A DNA stretch of 64,000 nucleotides from Prochlorococcus sp. AG-347-M23 (GCA_003278855.1 QCCU01000007.1:23619-87618); one strand, 5' to 3'; shown: positions 8,921 through 19,591, counted from the first letter of the stretch. The notes: generated by a model not told the origin, from the sequence alone. Translations and numbers: made by a program.

Positions 8921-9814
8921 GTGACTAATAATCCTAATAGTTTAATTTCAAAACCTGAATGGTTAAGGGTCAAAGCTCCACAAGTTGAGCGGATTGGTAA
9001 TACTGCAAATTTATTAAATGATTTAAATCTCAATACCGTATGTCAAGAAGCAAGCTGTCCAAATATCGGCGAATGTTTTGCTAGTGGAACTGCAACTTTC
9101 CTCATAATGGGTCCTGGTTGCACTAGGGCATGTCCATATTGCGATATTGATTTTGATAGATCTAAGAGAGACTTAGACCCAACTGAACCATATCGTTTAG
9201 CCGAAGCTGTTTTTAGAATGAAGCTTAAGCATGTTGTAATCACATCAGTTAATAGAGACGATCTTGAGGATGGTGGCGCATCTCAATTTTTTCAATGTGT
9301 TCATCAAATAAGAGAAAAATCTCCTGATACTACTATTGAGCTTCTAATACCTGATCTTTGTGGCAACTGGAAAGCTCTTGAAAAAGTTCTTGATGCAAAT
9401 CCAAACGTTTTAAACCACAATATCGAGACTGTGTCTGCGCTATATAAAAAAGTAAGACCTCAAGGCAAATATGAAAGAACTCTTGAGTTGCTTAAAAGAA
9501 CCAGAGACTATTCTCCCAAAATTTATACAAAGTCAGGCTTCATGCTTGGTTTAGGGGAAAAAGACGAGGAGGTCTTAAGTCTGCTTAAGGATTTAAAAAG
9601 TAATTTCGTTGATATTGTTACTATTGGCCAATATTTATCTCCTGGCCCTAATCATTTACCTGTTAAAAGATTTGTAAGTCCTTCAAAATTTAACTACTTT
9701 AAAGTGTTTGGGGAAAAAGATTTAAACTTCATGCAAGTAGTTAGTTCTCCTTTAACTCGAAGTAGCTACCATGCTGAAGAGATTCAAAAACTTATGAAAA
9801 AGTATCCAAGATAA
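8921..9814 (+). CDS. lipA: Lipoyl synthase
   Basis: LipA is a radical SAM enzyme that inserts two sulfur atoms into octanoyl chains on the lipoyl domains of 2-oxoacid dehydrogenases and the glycine cleavage H protein. Both clusters are readable: the auxiliary-cluster set [12 protein letters not shown] and the radical SAM set CTRACPYC. The C-terminal RSSYHAEE supplies the serine ligand of the auxiliary cluster. Length 297 is normal. The start is GTG at 8921. An ATG at 8919 overlaps it out of frame and is followed at once by TGA. It is transcribed alone and converges with the YciI-like gene. Confidence 0.97.
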   Translation: MTNNPNSLISKPEWLRVKAPQVERIGNTANLLNDLNLNTVCQEASCPNIGECFASGTATFLIMGPGCTRACPYCDIDFDRSKRDLDPTEPYRLAEAVFRMKLKHVVITSVNRDDLEDGGASQFFQCVHQIREKSPDTTIELLIPDLCGNWKALEKVLDANPNVLNHNIETVSALYKKVRPQGKYERTLELLKRTRDYSPKIYTKSGFMLGLGEKDEEVLSLLKDLKSNFVDIVTIGQYLSPGPNHLPVKRFVSPSKFNYFKVFGEKDLNFMQVVSSPLTRSSYHAEEIQKLMKKYPR

Positions 9815-9820
9815 TTATGT

Positions 9821-10114
9821 TCATTTATTTGGATCTACCCACTTATTAAATTTCCATTCAACTAGGTCATTTTTAATCATTGGATCATTCTTAATTATTT
9901 TTAGTGCATTTTTATAATTATTCATCTCAAGAATAAGTAATCCGCCGTCACCTGGCCTATTTAACTCATCTACCAAAAAGCCACTTTTTATATTAATTCC
10001 CTCTTTTTTTAATTTTTTTACCCAATCAATATGTTCGCTAATTATTTTTCGTTTTAAATCATTATTAATTAAGTATTCTTTTTTTATAATTTCAGTTTTT
10101 ACAAAGAAAGGCAT
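9821..10114 (-). CDS. YciI-like protein
   Basis: A 97-residue protein resembling the YciI/YCII family, small ferredoxin-like alpha-beta proteins that are often standalone. Visible family features are the early strand MPFFVKTEI, a histidine in SEHIDWVKKLKKEG, the segment GDGGLLILEM and the late DPMIKNDLVEWKFNKW. Catalytic roles are known for few members, so none is assigned. Its ATG directly abuts the stop codon of glutamate synthase (stop at 10115-10117, ATG ends at 10114). It is thus the downstream partner of that gene in one transcript. Confidence 0.8.
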   Translation of the reverse strand: MPFFVKTEIIKKEYLINNDLKRKIISEHIDWVKKLKKEGINIKSGFLVDELNRPGDGGLLILEMNNYKNALKIIKNDPMIKNDLVEWKFNKWVDPNK

Positions 10115-13100
10115 TTACATTTTTTTTATATCAAGCATCTCTTTTTCGCTTGGGGGAACAATCAATTTGAAAGTACTCTTAAAATAAGACCAATTTTCAA
10201 GTATTTTGGCAGCCTTTATGCTATTTGTTTTTGCTTGATATTCTCTAATAATTTCCAATAAGATATTTTCCTGCTTTGATGAAGTTATTTGATGAATGCT
10301 TACTATTTCTTTATTTACTTTATTACTTAAATCATTATTTTCATCGATTATAAAAGCTATTCCACCAGTCATGCCCGCACCAATATTCCTTCCTGTGGAA
10401 CCTAAAATAACAACTTTCCCACCAGTCATGTATTCACAACAATGATCACCTGCTCCTTCTGTTACCGCTGTAGCACCACTATTTCTAACCGCAAATCTTT
10501 CTCCCGATTTTCCTAATGCAAATAATTTTCCACCTGTTGCTCCATAAAGACAAGTATTTCCTAGGATGACTTGTTCGGAGGATATTTCATTTATTTTTGG
10601 TGGAATTATTGTGAGTATTCCTCCATTCATTCCTTTACAAACATAATCATTAGCTTCTCCGATTAATTGAACATTCATTCCCTTCAATAAAAAGGCACCA
10701 AAGCTTTGTCCTGCATATCCTTTGAAATTTAAGTTGAGTTCGCCATTGAAGCCAGTGTTGCCATGAAGTTCTGCGATTTCGCCTGATATTTTTGCACAAA
10801 CACTTCTATCTGTATTTTTTATCTCAATTTCTTTGGTTAATATTTCGTGATTTTTAATTGAATCTATAAATTTAGTATCAGACAAAAACTTGTCTTCTAA
10901 TACAGAACCATTACTATGGGCAGTTTTTATGTGTTTTAACCATGATCTATCGGGGGTTGAGTGTTCATTTATTAAAGAAGAAAGATCAATATTAGAAGTT
11001 TTTGGGAGATCGATATTTCTTGCAGAAAGAAATTCTCGATTACCAATCAGTTCTTCCATATTAGAGACACCGATACTACTCATTATCTGTCTTACTTCTT
11101 CAGCAATATACAAGAAAAAATTGACGACATTTTCTGGAATACCTTTAAATCTTTTTCTTAATTCTTCTTTTTGAGTGGCAACACCAACAGGACACTTGTT
11201 TGTATGACAAACCCGAGCCATTATGCATCCTTCAGCAATCATCGCTACAGAACCAAAACCGTATTCTTCAGCACCTAGTAAAGCTGCAATAACTACGTCC
11301 CAGCCTGTTTTAAGACCTCCATCAGTTCTCAAAATTACTCTTTCGCGTAAGTTATTCTCTAAGAGAGATTTATGAACCTCAGCAACACCAAGTTCCCATG
11401 GTAAACCTGCATGTTTAATGGAACTCAGGGGTGAAGCACCTGTACCTCCGTCGTGGCCTGATATTTGAATTACATCTGCATTAGCTTTGCTTACTCCAGC
11501 AGCAATAGTGCCTATACCAATTTCAGAGACAAGTTTAACGCTTACTTTCGCTTTTGGATGAACTTGGTGTAAGTCGTGGATAAGTTGAGCTAAATCTTCA
11601 ATTGAATAAATATCATGATGCGGGGGAGGAGATATTAAAGCTACTCCAGGTTTACTATTTCTTAGTTTTGCAATGTAAGAATCAACTTTTGGACCAGGTA
11701 ATTGTCCCCCCTCTCCAGGTTTTGCACCTTGAGCCATTTTAATTTCAAGTTGTTTACCACTTCTTAGATATTCAGGTGTAACTCCAAATCTACCTGATGC
11801 TATTTGTTTAATAGCGGAGCATGCGGTGTCTCCATTTTTTAAGCCTTTAATAAATGGCAAAGTCGCTGACTGAGTATTTTCATCGATATCATTTAAAACA
11901 TTAAAACGAGCTGGATCTTCTCCCCCTTCTCCACTATTACTTTTTCCACCAATTCTATTCATTGCAACTGCTAAAACTTCATGCGCTTCTCTGGATAAAG
12001 CACCTAAACTCATGCCTCCAGTACAGAACCTTTTGCAAATTGATTCAACACTTTCAACTTCCTCTAATGGAATACTTTTTCTTTTTGAATTAATTGTTAG
12101 TAAATCTCTAAGAGATGTTGTCGGTCTATTACTAATAAGTTTTTTGTAAGTTTCAAAATGATCGTATCCTGGCCCTTGTTTTACCGCCGAATGTAAAACT
12201 TTGGACATCTCTGGGTTATTGGAATGATATTCTCCATTATTTCTAAATTGTACAAATCCTAAAAATTCTAATTTCTTTAAATCGATCTCTGGATAGGCTT
12301 TCGTATGTATTGAAAGTGTTTCGTTAGTTAATTCTTTTAATGTTATGCCAGCGATACGACTTGTTGTACCATCAAAAGCAATTTTTATTAAGTCAGATCC
12401 AAGGCCTACAGCTTCAAAAATTTGTGCACCATGGTAACTAGATAAAAGTGAGATGCCTATTTTTGAGAGAATTTTTCTTAGGCCGTCTTCTAGAGCTTTT
12501 TTAATATTTTCTTGAACATCAACTATTGATAATGGATTTATTTTTTTGCTATCAATGAGTTTTTGTGTTTTTGGATGTTTTAACCAGTGTCTACCTGCTT
12601 CGAAGGTCAACCAAGGGCAAACTGCACTTACTCCATATCCAATTAAACAAGCTAAGTGATGTGTGCTCCAACATTGACCGGTCTCAATTATTAGAGAAGC
12701 TTTTAGCCTGATTTCTTTTTTAAGAAGATAATGATGAATTGCTCCAACAGCAAGTAAAGGAGGTATGAAAGTCTTTTTAGGATTAATTCCCTTATCAGAG
12801 ATGATAATTAAAGAGCAACCTTCATTTATAGACAGCTCACTCTGTTTACAGATTAGTTTTAATTGGTTCTCTAAGCCTTGAATACCTTCCTCTAAATCAA
12901 ACAAACTTGAAATTGTCTTAGATTTAATTTTTGACTTTTTGATGGAAATGAGTTCTTCCTCATTTAGAATCGGACTTTGTAAATGAATAAAAGGTTTAGC
13001 ATCTTTAATTTCAAATGGTGTACATCTTTCTCCTAGATGCATCTCTAAACTCATTACAAGTTTTTCTCTCAGAGGGTCAATAGGAGGATTAGTAACTTGT

Positions 13101-14686
13101 GCAAATCTTTGCTTAAAGTAGTCGTATAAAATATGTGGCTTAGATGAAAGAACTGCTAAGGGGATGTCGTCGCCCATGCAATAAGTAGGCTCTTTAGCTA
13201 ATGAAGCCATTGAATCTAAGATAAGGTCATTATCTTCCGCTGAAAACCCGTATGCAGTTTGTTGTTGCAACAACTCAAGGTCTTTTAGTTTGCAGTCTTT
13301 GACCCATTCATTATTTTCAATTTTTATAGTTCTATTATTGAGAAGATTTTTATAATCATGCCTTTGTGCAGCTTCAGATTTTACTTCCCAATTTCTTAGG
13401 ATTCTATTCTGATGAAAATCAACTGCTAACATTTGTCCTGGTCCTAATCGACCTTTTTCTATTACTCTTTCTTCTTCAAGATCTACTACTCCTGTTTCAG
13501 AACCCATTATTACAAAACCATCGTTTGTAATTGAATATCTTGCTGGTCTTAGGCCATTTCTATCAAGCGTTGCCCCGACAAAATTTCCATCAGCAAATAC
13601 AAGGAGTGCTGGACCATCCCAAGCTTCTTGTAGGCTTGCAGAATATTCATAAAAAGCTTTTATATACTCTCTCTCCTCAAGTTCTGGTTGATCTCTAAAT
13701 GCTTCAGGAACAAGTTTTAATAATGAGTCAGTAATGGGCTGACCTGAACGAATATTGATTTCAAGGGTTGCATCAAGATTTGATGAATCACTTTTGTTTA
13801 CATCTACAATAGGTTTAATTTCATTAGATAACTCTCCCCAAAAATCATCTATATGTGTTTCTGAAGCTTTAGCCCAATTAATATTTCCTAAGAGAGTATT
13901 TATTTCGCCATTATGACCCAAAAATCTCATGGGCTGAGCTAGTGGCCATTTTGGAAGCGTATTAGTACTAAATCTTCGATGATAAACAGAAAATGAAACT
14001 TTAAAACTTTCTTCTTTAAGATCTTTATAAAACTCGGATAATATTTCAGAGCGGACCATACCCTTATAAACAACTGTTTGAGAACTTAGTGAGGCAAAAT
14101 AAAATTCACAATCTCCAACATCGTTTTTGAAAGTTTCTCTTATTTTTTTCTCAATTCTTTTCCTTAATTGAAATAAAAGCCTTTCAACATCCTTATGATC
14201 TTTTTTATCTATATATAAAATCCACTGACAGATGAATGGAGCATTTGCTTTAGCTAAAGGACCTAAGATTTCATTATTAACGGGTACTGTTCTCCAAGAT
14301 GTTTTGTTGATTTTTAATTTTTCTGCCTCTTCATCACATATTGATTTACATATTTCAATTTTTTCTTTTTTATTAGGCATAAAAACCATGCCTAAACCTC
14401 TATTACATTCTTGAGTATTTTTTAGATTAATTTTCTCTTCTAGATATCCCCATGGAATTGAACACAAAATGCCTGCTCCATCTCCTGAGTCACTATCTCC
14501 TCCACAACCTCCTCTATGCTCCATGCAGTTGAGGCCCTTTAGAGATTGTTTAAGGATCCAGTTGCTTTCTATACCTTCAATATTTGCTACGAAACCAACT
14601 CCACACGCATCTTTCTCCCCAATTATTCCATTTGGGGAATAACTATCTTGATATGGGCCAACGATTCTTTTGATACTCTCTCCCAT
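10115..14686 (-). CDS. glsF: Ferredoxin-dependent glutamate synthase
   Basis: Fd-GOGAT turns glutamine and 2-oxoglutarate into two glutamates using photosynthetically reduced ferredoxin, the second step of ammonium assimilation. The 1523-residue chain begins with a short propeptide ending before Cys28 (DACGVGF), the amidotransferase nucleophile. A central domain follows, then the FMN synthase domain with GEGGEDPARF and GAKPGEGGQLPG. The 3Fe-4S ligands are Cys1154, Cys1160 and Cys1165. The C-terminal GXGXG beta-helix contains repeated Gly motifs such as GATGGKLFALG. No gltD-like small subunit lies nearby, which supports ferredoxin as donor. It is often also annotated as gltB or gltS. Confidence 0.96.
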   Translation of the reverse strand: MGESIKRIVGPYQDSYSPNGIIGEKDACGVGFVANIEGIESNWILKQSLKGLNCMEHRGGCGGDSDSGDGAGILCSIPWGYLEEKINLKNTQECNRGLGMVFMPNKKEKIEICKSICDEEAEKLKINKTSWRTVPVNNEILGPLAKANAPFICQWILYIDKKDHKDVERLLFQLRKRIEKKIRETFKNDVGDCEFYFASLSSQTVVYKGMVRSEILSEFYKDLKEESFKVSFSVYHRRFSTNTLPKWPLAQPMRFLGHNGEINTLLGNINWAKASETHIDDFWGELSNEIKPIVDVNKSDSSNLDATLEINIRSGQPITDSLLKLVPEAFRDQPELEEREYIKAFYEYSASLQEAWDGPALLVFADGNFVGATLDRNGLRPARYSITNDGFVIMGSETGVVDLEEERVIEKGRLGPGQMLAVDFHQNRILRNWEVKSEAAQRHDYKNLLNNRTIKIENNEWVKDCKLKDLELLQQQTAYGFSAEDNDLILDSMASLAKEPTYCMGDDIPLAVLSSKPHILYDYFKQRFAQVTNPPIDPLREKLVMSLEMHLGERCTPFEIKDAKPFIHLQSPILNEEELISIKKSKIKSKTISSLFDLEEGIQGLENQLKLICKQSELSINEGCSLIIISDKGINPKKTFIPPLLAVGAIHHYLLKKEIRLKASLIIETGQCWSTHHLACLIGYGVSAVCPWLTFEAGRHWLKHPKTQKLIDSKKINPLSIVDVQENIKKALEDGLRKILSKIGISLLSSYHGAQIFEAVGLGSDLIKIAFDGTTSRIAGITLKELTNETLSIHTKAYPEIDLKKLEFLGFVQFRNNGEYHSNNPEMSKVLHSAVKQGPGYDHFETYKKLISNRPTTSLRDLLTINSKRKSIPLEEVESVESICKRFCTGGMSLGALSREAHEVLAVAMNRIGGKSNSGEGGEDPARFNVLNDIDENTQSATLPFIKGLKNGDTACSAIKQIASGRFGVTPEYLRSGKQLEIKMAQGAKPGEGGQLPGPKVDSYIAKLRNSKPGVALISPPPHHDIYSIEDLAQLIHDLHQVHPKAKVSVKLVSEIGIGTIAAGVSKANADVIQISGHDGGTGASPLSSIKHAGLPWELGVAEVHKSLLENNLRERVILRTDGGLKTGWDVVIAALLGAEEYGFGSVAMIAEGCIMARVCHTNKCPVGVATQKEELRKRFKGIPENVVNFFLYIAEEVRQIMSSIGVSNMEELIGNREFLSARNIDLPKTSNIDLSSLINEHSTPDRSWLKHIKTAHSNGSVLEDKFLSDTKFIDSIKNHEILTKEIEIKNTDRSVCAKISGEIAELHGNTGFNGELNLNFKGYAGQSFGAFLLKGMNVQLIGEANDYVCKGMNGGILTIIPPKINEISSEQVILGNTCLYGATGGKLFALGKSGERFAVRNSGATAVTEGAGDHCCEYMTGGKVVILGSTGRNIGAGMTGGIAFIIDENNDLSNKVNKEIVSIHQITSSKQENILLEIIREYQAKTNSIKAAKILENWSYFKSTFKLIVPPSEKEMLDIKKM

Positions 14687-14723
14687 AGATTATTTAATTC
14701 TATTTAGTTATTTATGTATACCT

Positions 14724-14729
14724 ATTATA
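14724..14729 (-). promoter_or_regulatory. Candidate -10 element for glsF
   Basis: On the minus strand TATAAT occurs 38 bases before the glsF ATG. No good -35 box lies 16-18 bases upstream, so an activator-dependent promoter is possible. Assignment rests only on the hexamer and its position. Confidence 0.35.
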
Positions 14730-14842
14730 AAAATAAATATGAAAATAAATCTAAAGATAATGAATATTTACCAAATAATTTTAATTTGACAAATTTTAAA
14801 AAAAATATAATTAAAAACTTTTAGTTAGTGCTCTTAAAAGGT

Positions 14843-14848
14843 TATGAT
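14843..14848 (+). promoter_or_regulatory. Candidate -10 element for the str operon
   Basis: TATGAT lies 34 bases before the rpsL ATG. The same hexamer, in a similar TTATGAT context, precedes rpsT at 38216. The -35 region (TTAGTT at 14821-14826) is weak. A TTGACA at 14786-14791 with TATAAT at 14806-14811 is an alternative, but its spacer is only 14 bases. Confidence 0.35.
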
Positions 14849-14882
14849 GGTTAAAAGTTTATTTTTATCTAAGTTTTAATAG

Positions 14883-15257
14883 ATGCCCACCATCTCACAA
14901 TTAGTAGGTTCAGAAAGAAAACGTCTGACAAAGAAAACAAAATCTCCTGCATTAAAAGCTTGCCCTGAAAGAAGAGGGGTATGTACAAGAGTCTATACAT
15001 CAACACCTAAAAAACCTAATTCAGCTTTGAGAAAAGTTGCTAGGGTTAGATTAACTTCTGGTTTCGAAGTAACTGCTTATATTCCTGGTATTGGACATAA
15101 TCTGCAAGAACATTCTGTAGTACTGCTTAGGGGTGGAAGAGTAAAGGATTTACCAGGAGTTAGATATCATATAATAAGAGGAACTTTAGATACGGCTGGA
15201 GTCAAAGATAGACGTCAATCCAGATCTAAGTATGGAGCAAAAGCTCCAAAAGATTAA
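14883..15257 (+). CDS. rpsL: 30S ribosomal protein S12
   Basis: S12 sits at the decoding centre of the small subunit and influences accuracy. The 124-residue product has the signature stretches [16 protein letters not shown] and [16 protein letters not shown], with the lysines that are altered in streptomycin-resistant strains present in wild-type form. It opens the str operon (rpsL, rpsG, fusA, tuf) and is followed by rpsG after 26 bases. The start ATG is unambiguous (MPTISQLV). Confidence 0.99.
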   Translation: MPTISQLVGSERKRLTKKTKSPALKACPERRGVCTRVYTSTPKKPNSALRKVARVRLTSGFEVTAYIPGIGHNLQEHSVVLLRGGRVKDLPGVRYHIIRGTLDTAGVKDRRQSRSKYGAKAPKD

Positions 15258-15283
15258 TTTTGTAAACATTATTTTTTTTAAAC

Positions 15284-15754
15284 ATGTCCCGTCGTAATGC
15301 AGCAGTAAAAAGACCAGTCCTGCCTGATCCTCAATTTAATAGTCGTCTTGCTTCAATGATGATTTCTCGATTAATGAAGCATGGTAAAAAATCTACAGCA
15401 CAAAGAATATTGTCTGATGCGTTTTCTTTAATAAGTGAGAGAACAGGAGGGAATGCAGTGGAATTATTCGAAACAGCTGTAAAAAATGCTACTCCTCTTG
15501 TCGAGGTGAGAGCTAGAAGAGTTGGTGGTGCAACATATCAAGTACCTATGGAAGTTCGCCAAGAGAGGGGTACGGCTATGGCATTAAGATGGCTTGTTAC
15601 ATTCTCAAGAGCAAGAAATGGCAAGAGTATGTCCCAAAAACTTGCTGGTGAGTTAATGGATGCTGCAAATGAAACTGGTAGTTCCGTTAAAAAAAGAGAA
15701 GATACACATAAAATGGCAGAAGCTAATAAAGCTTTTGCACATTACAGATATTAA
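15284..15754 (+). CDS. rpsG: 30S ribosomal protein S7
   Basis: S7 nucleates assembly of the 30S head and contacts the 3' domain of 16S rRNA. Length 156 and the motifs [30 protein letters not shown] and [12 protein letters not shown] are typical. It is the second gene of the str operon. About 96 bases separate it from fusA, long by the standards of this window, so a processing site or extra promoter could lie there, though no clear one is visible. Confidence 0.99.
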
Positions 15755-15850
15755 TTTCATCAAAAGGTACTTAAGTAGTTTATTATTATTAAAGTTTGCT
15801 TTTAGAGTGAACTACACTTATCAAAAATTATTTTATTTGGAGCTTTAAAA

Positions 15851-17926
15851 TTGGCACGCGACTTTCCCCTAGAACGAGTAAGGAATATAGGTATAGCCGC
15901 TCATATTGACGCAGGTAAGACAACAACAACTGAAAGAATTTTGTTTTATTCAGGTGTAGTCCATAAGATAGGAGAGGTTCATGATGGTGCTGCTGTAACA
16001 GATTGGATGGCTCAAGAAAGAGAAAGAGGAATAACTATTACTGCTGCTGCAATATCTACTAGTTGGCAAGATCACAGGATTAATATTATTGATACTCCTG
16101 GACACGTTGATTTTACTATTGAAGTTGAAAGATCGATGCGTGTGTTGGATGGAGTCATAGCTGTATTTTGCGCAGTTGGTGGGGTTCAGCCTCAATCCGA
16201 AACGGTTTGGCGTCAAGCAGATAGATACTCTGTTCCAAGAATGGTTTTTGTTAATAAAATGGACAGAACTGGTGCTGATTTTTTAAAGGTTAATAAGCAA
16301 ATTAAAGATCGACTTAAGGCAAATGCACTTCCAATCCAATTACCTATTGGGGCTGAAGGTGATCTCACAGGTATTATTGATTTAGTAGCCAACAAAGCAT
16401 ATCTCTACAAAAACGATTTAGGTACTGATATCGAAGAAGCCCCAATTCCATCTGACATGGAAAAGGAAGCTTCTGACTGGAGATTTAAGTTAATGGAAAG
16501 TGTTGCAGAAAATGATGAAGAGTTAATAGAAATATTTCTCGAAACAGGAGAACTATCTGAAGATCAACTTAAAAAAGGTATCAGAGAAGGGGTTTTAAAA
16601 CATGGATTGGTTCCAGTATTATGCGGTTCAGCCTTTAAGAATAAAGGTGTCCAACTTGTACTAGATGCTGTAGTTGATTACTTGCCAGCTCCAGTTGATG
16701 TGAAACCAATACAAGGTGTGCTACCCAGTGGTAAAGAAGATGTTAGACCTTCAGATGATAATGCCCCTTTCAGTGCATTAGCTTTCAAAGTAATGTCAGA
16801 TCCCTATGGAAAATTAACTTTCGTAAGAATGTATTCGGGTGTTCTTTCAAAAGGAAGTTATGTAATGAATTCCACAAAGGATGCTAAAGAGAGAATTTCT
16901 AGATTAGTCATCCTTAAGGCTGATGAAAGAGAGGAGGTTGATGAATTAAGGGCTGGGGATTTAGGAGCTGTTTTAGGTCTTAAAAATACAACAACTGGCG
17001 ACACTTTGTGTAATACAGAAGATCCAATAGTTTTGGAGACATTGTTTATCCCTGAACCAGTTATCTCAGTGGCTGTTGAGCCCAAAACTAAAGGTGATAT
17101 GGAAAAATTATCAAAAGCTTTAACCGCTTTGTCTGAAGAGGATCCAACCTTTAGGGTAAGCACAGATCCTGAGACTAATCAAACTGTCATAGCAGGTATG
17201 GGTGAATTGCACTTAGAAATTCTTGTTGACAGGATGTTAAGGGAATTTAAAGTGGAAGCAAATATAGGAGCTCCGCAAGTTTCATATAGAGAAACTATTA
17301 GGTCTAGTTCTAAAGGTGAAGGTAAATATGCAAGACAAACTGGAGGTAAAGGTCAGTATGGTCATGTAATTATTGAAATGGAACCTGCTGAAGTTGGTAA
17401 AGGTTTTGAATTTGTAAACAAAATTGTAGGTGGAGCTGTTCCAAAAGAGTATATTGGTCCTGCATCTAATGGAATGAAAGAGACGTGCGAATCTGGTGTT
17501 CTTGCCGGTTATCCACTCATTGATGTAAAAGTAACACTAGTCGATGGTTCATTCCACGATGTAGACTCATCTGAAATGGCCTTCAAAATTGCAGGTTCCA
17601 TGGCTTTTAAAGACGGGGTTAAAAAATGCAATCCTGTCCTTTTAGAGCCTATGATGAAAGTTGAGGTCGAAAGTCCTGACGACTTTCTTGGATCTGTAAT
17701 TGGTGATCTCTCTTCCAGAAGAGGTCAAGTAGAAGGACAATCTGTCGATGATGGATTGTCTAAGGTACAGGCCAAAGTGCCCTTAGCCGAAATGTTCGGT
17801 TATGCCACTCAACTCCGATCAATGACTCAAGGTCGGGGTATATTCTCAATGGAGTTCGCAAATTATGAGGAAGTTCCTCGTAATGTTGCTGAAGCTATCA
17901 TTTCCAAGAATCAGGGCAACTCCTGA
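15851..17926 (+). CDS. fusA: Elongation factor G
   Basis: EF-G is the GTPase that drives translocation and, with RRF, ribosome recycling. G motifs are clear: [10 protein letters not shown] (P loop), [14 protein letters not shown] and NKMD. Domains II to V follow in a normal 691-residue chain. The start is TTG at 15851, with GGAG about eight bases upstream, and gives the family N-terminus [15 protein letters not shown]. No in-frame ATG gives a better fit. A TTG start on such a highly expressed gene is unusual. tuf follows after 45 bases. Confidence 0.98.
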   Translation: MARDFPLERVRNIGIAAHIDAGKTTTTERILFYSGVVHKIGEVHDGAAVTDWMAQERERGITITAAAISTSWQDHRINIIDTPGHVDFTIEVERSMRVLDGVIAVFCAVGGVQPQSETVWRQADRYSVPRMVFVNKMDRTGADFLKVNKQIKDRLKANALPIQLPIGAEGDLTGIIDLVANKAYLYKNDLGTDIEEAPIPSDMEKEASDWRFKLMESVAENDEELIEIFLETGELSEDQLKKGIREGVLKHGLVPVLCGSAFKNKGVQLVLDAVVDYLPAPVDVKPIQGVLPSGKEDVRPSDDNAPFSALAFKVMSDPYGKLTFVRMYSGVLSKGSYVMNSTKDAKERISRLVILKADEREEVDELRAGDLGAVLGLKNTTTGDTLCNTEDPIVLETLFIPEPVISVAVEPKTKGDMEKLSKALTALSEEDPTFRVSTDPETNQTVIAGMGELHLEILVDRMLREFKVEANIGAPQVSYRETIRSSSKGEGKYARQTGGKGQYGHVIIEMEPAEVGKGFEFVNKIVGGAVPKEYIGPASNGMKETCESGVLAGYPLIDVKVTLVDGSFHDVDSSEMAFKIAGSMAFKDGVKKCNPVLLEPMMKVEVESPDDFLGSVIGDLSSRRGQVEGQSVDDGLSKVQAKVPLAEMFGYATQLRSMTQGRGIFSMEFANYEEVPRNVAEAIISKNQGNS

Positions 17927-17971
17927 TCTCTAAACTAAAACACTCTTAAACCCTCGATTCTTTAATTCAAA

Positions 17972-19171
17972 ATGGCTCGCGAGAAGTTCGAAAGAAACAA
18001 ACCACATGTCAACATAGGTACTATTGGCCATGTTGATCATGGAAAAACAACACTAACAGCTGCTATTACAAATGTATTAGCTAAAAAAGGTCAAGCTCAA
18101 GCTCAAGACTATGGAGACATTGATGGTGCTCCTGAAGAAAGAGAACGTGGCATTACCATTAATACAGCTCATGTTGAATATGAAACTGAAGGAAGACATT
18201 ATGCTCATGTCGATTGTCCAGGACATGCTGACTATGTGAAAAACATGATCACAGGGGCCGCCCAAATGGATGGAGCTATTCTAGTTTGCGCAGCTACAGA
18301 TGGCCCTATGGCTCAAACAAAAGAGCATATTCTATTAGCTAAACAGGTTGGAGTTCCTGCTCTTGTAGTTGCTCTCAATAAGTGCGATATGGTCGACGAC
18401 GAGGAAATTATTGAACTTGTCGAAATGGAAATTAGGGAACTTTTAGATAGTTATGACTTCCCCGGAGATGACATTCCCATAGTTCAAGTTTCAGGTTTAA
18501 AAGCTCTCGAAGGCGATTCTACTTGGGAATCAAAGATCGAAGAGTTAATGAAAGCAGTTGATGCTAGCATTCCCGAACCAGAAAGAGAAGTTGATAAACC
18601 TTTCTTGATGGCGGTTGAAGATGTTTTCTCGATTACTGGTAGAGGAACTGTTGCTACTGGAAGAATTGAGAGAGGTAAAGTTAAGGTTGGAGAAGAAGTA
18701 GAAATAGTTGGAATAAGAGATACAAGATTAACAACTGTTACTGGAGTTGAAATGTTCCGAAAACTTCTTGACGAAGGTATGGCTGGTGATAATGTTGGTT
18801 TACTTTTAAGGGGTGTCCAGAAAGAAGATATTGAGAGAGGAATGGTTCTTGTAAAGAAAGGATCTATTACTCCTCATACTAAGTTCGAAGGAGAAGTTTA
18901 TGTTCTCAAAAAAGAAGAGGGCGGAAGACATACTCCTTTCTTTGCAGGATATAGGCCTCAGTTTTACATCAGAACAACTGATGTGACAGGTCAAATAACC
19001 GCATTTACCTCAGATGATGGCTCTAATGTTGAAATGGTTATGCCAGGAGACAGAATTAAGATGACTGGAGAATTAATTTGCCCAGTAGCTATTGAACAAG
19101 GTATGCGATTCGCCATACGTGAAGGTGGACGTACTATCGGTGCTGGAGTTGTTTCTAAAATTCTCAAATAA
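17972..19171 (+). CDS. tuf: Elongation factor Tu
   Basis: EF-Tu carries aminoacyl-tRNA to the ribosome as a GTP complex. The sequence shows [27 protein letters not shown] and NKCD in the GTPase domain, then two beta-barrel domains, in the usual cyanobacterial layout at 399 residues. Only one copy is in the window. It is preceded by fusA and followed by rpsJ, with a hairpin in the 99-base gap to rpsJ. Confidence 0.99.
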   Translation: MAREKFERNKPHVNIGTIGHVDHGKTTLTAAITNVLAKKGQAQAQDYGDIDGAPEERERGITINTAHVEYETEGRHYAHVDCPGHADYVKNMITGAAQMDGAILVCAATDGPMAQTKEHILLAKQVGVPALVVALNKCDMVDDEEIIELVEMEIRELLDSYDFPGDDIPIVQVSGLKALEGDSTWESKIEELMKAVDASIPEPEREVDKPFLMAVEDVFSITGRGTVATGRIERGKVKVGEEVEIVGIRDTRLTTVTGVEMFRKLLDEGMAGDNVGLLLRGVQKEDIERGMVLVKKGSITPHTKFEGEVYVLKKEEGGRHTPFFAGYRPQFYIRTTDVTGQITAFTSDDGSNVEMVMPGDRIKMTGELICPVAIEQGMRFAIREGGRTIGAGVVSKILK

Positions 19172-19224
19172 TAAACTTGAATTTTAAAAATTTAACCTCA
19201 ATCATCTAAAATATGTTTATGGAT

Positions 19225-19248
19225 AGGGTCATTTTAGTTAATGACCCT
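19225..19248 (+). terminator. Hairpin between tuf and rpsJ (attenuator or processing site)
   Basis: A perfect 9-bp stem (AGGGTCATT, loop TTAGTT, AATGACCCT) lies 53 bases after the tuf stop and 22 bases before rpsJ. There is no T run after it, so it is more likely a partial terminator, an mRNA end-protecting structure or a processing site than a full intrinsic terminator. Confidence 0.5.
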
Positions 19249-19270
19249 TCACTAAAAGTTATTTGAAACT

Positions 19271-19591
19271 ATGACTGCATCAATTGCACAACAAAAAATA
19301 AGAATAAGGCTCAAAGCATTTGATAGAAGAATGCTTGATTTATCATGCGACAAAATAATCCAAACTGCTGATACTACCTCTGCCTCAGCGATTGGTCCTA
19401 TACCTTTACCTACAAAAAGAAAGATTTATTGTGTACTAAGATCACCACATGTTGATAAAGATTCTAGAGAGCATTTTGAAACAAGAACGCATCGAAGAAT
19501 AATAGATATCTACAGTCCTTCTGCAAAAACTATTGATGCTTTAATGAAACTAGACCTCCCTAGTGGTGTAGATATAGAAGTTAAACTTTAA
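19271..19591 (+). CDS. rpsJ: 30S ribosomal protein S10
   Basis: S10 is part of the 30S head and, as NusE, of transcription antitermination complexes. The 106-residue product carries the characteristic [10 protein letters not shown] start, [28 protein letters not shown] and the C-terminal [11 protein letters not shown]. In cyanobacteria rpsJ is often found behind tuf in the str cluster instead of leading the S10 operon, as here. A 9-bp hairpin lies in the leader just upstream, so expression may be uncoupled from tuf. Confidence 0.98.
   Translation: MTASIAQQKIRIRLKAFDRRMLDLSCDKIIQTADTTSASAIGPIPLPTKRKIYCVLRSPHVDKDSREHFETRTHRRIIDIYSPSAKTIDALMKLDLPSGVDIEVKL

Noticed and set aside
10890..11174. 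A 94-codon plus-strand frame inside glsF
   Set aside because: Antisense to the glutamate synthase domain with no ribosome site or protein-like pattern; a shadow frame.
14758..14771. NtcA-like site upstream of glsF
   Set aside because: The minus strand reads GTA-N8-TTA, missing the TAC half, and its centre is about 47 bases from the predicted start instead of 41.5.
14786..14811. TTGACA...TATAAT promoter for rpsL
   Set aside because: Both hexamers are perfect, but the spacer is only 14 bases, too short for a normal sigma-70 promoter.
15660..15848. A 62-codon frame overlapping rpsG and the gap before fusA
   Set aside because: Half of it is the S7 gene in another frame, and the rest is AT-rich filler with no Shine-Dalgarno site.
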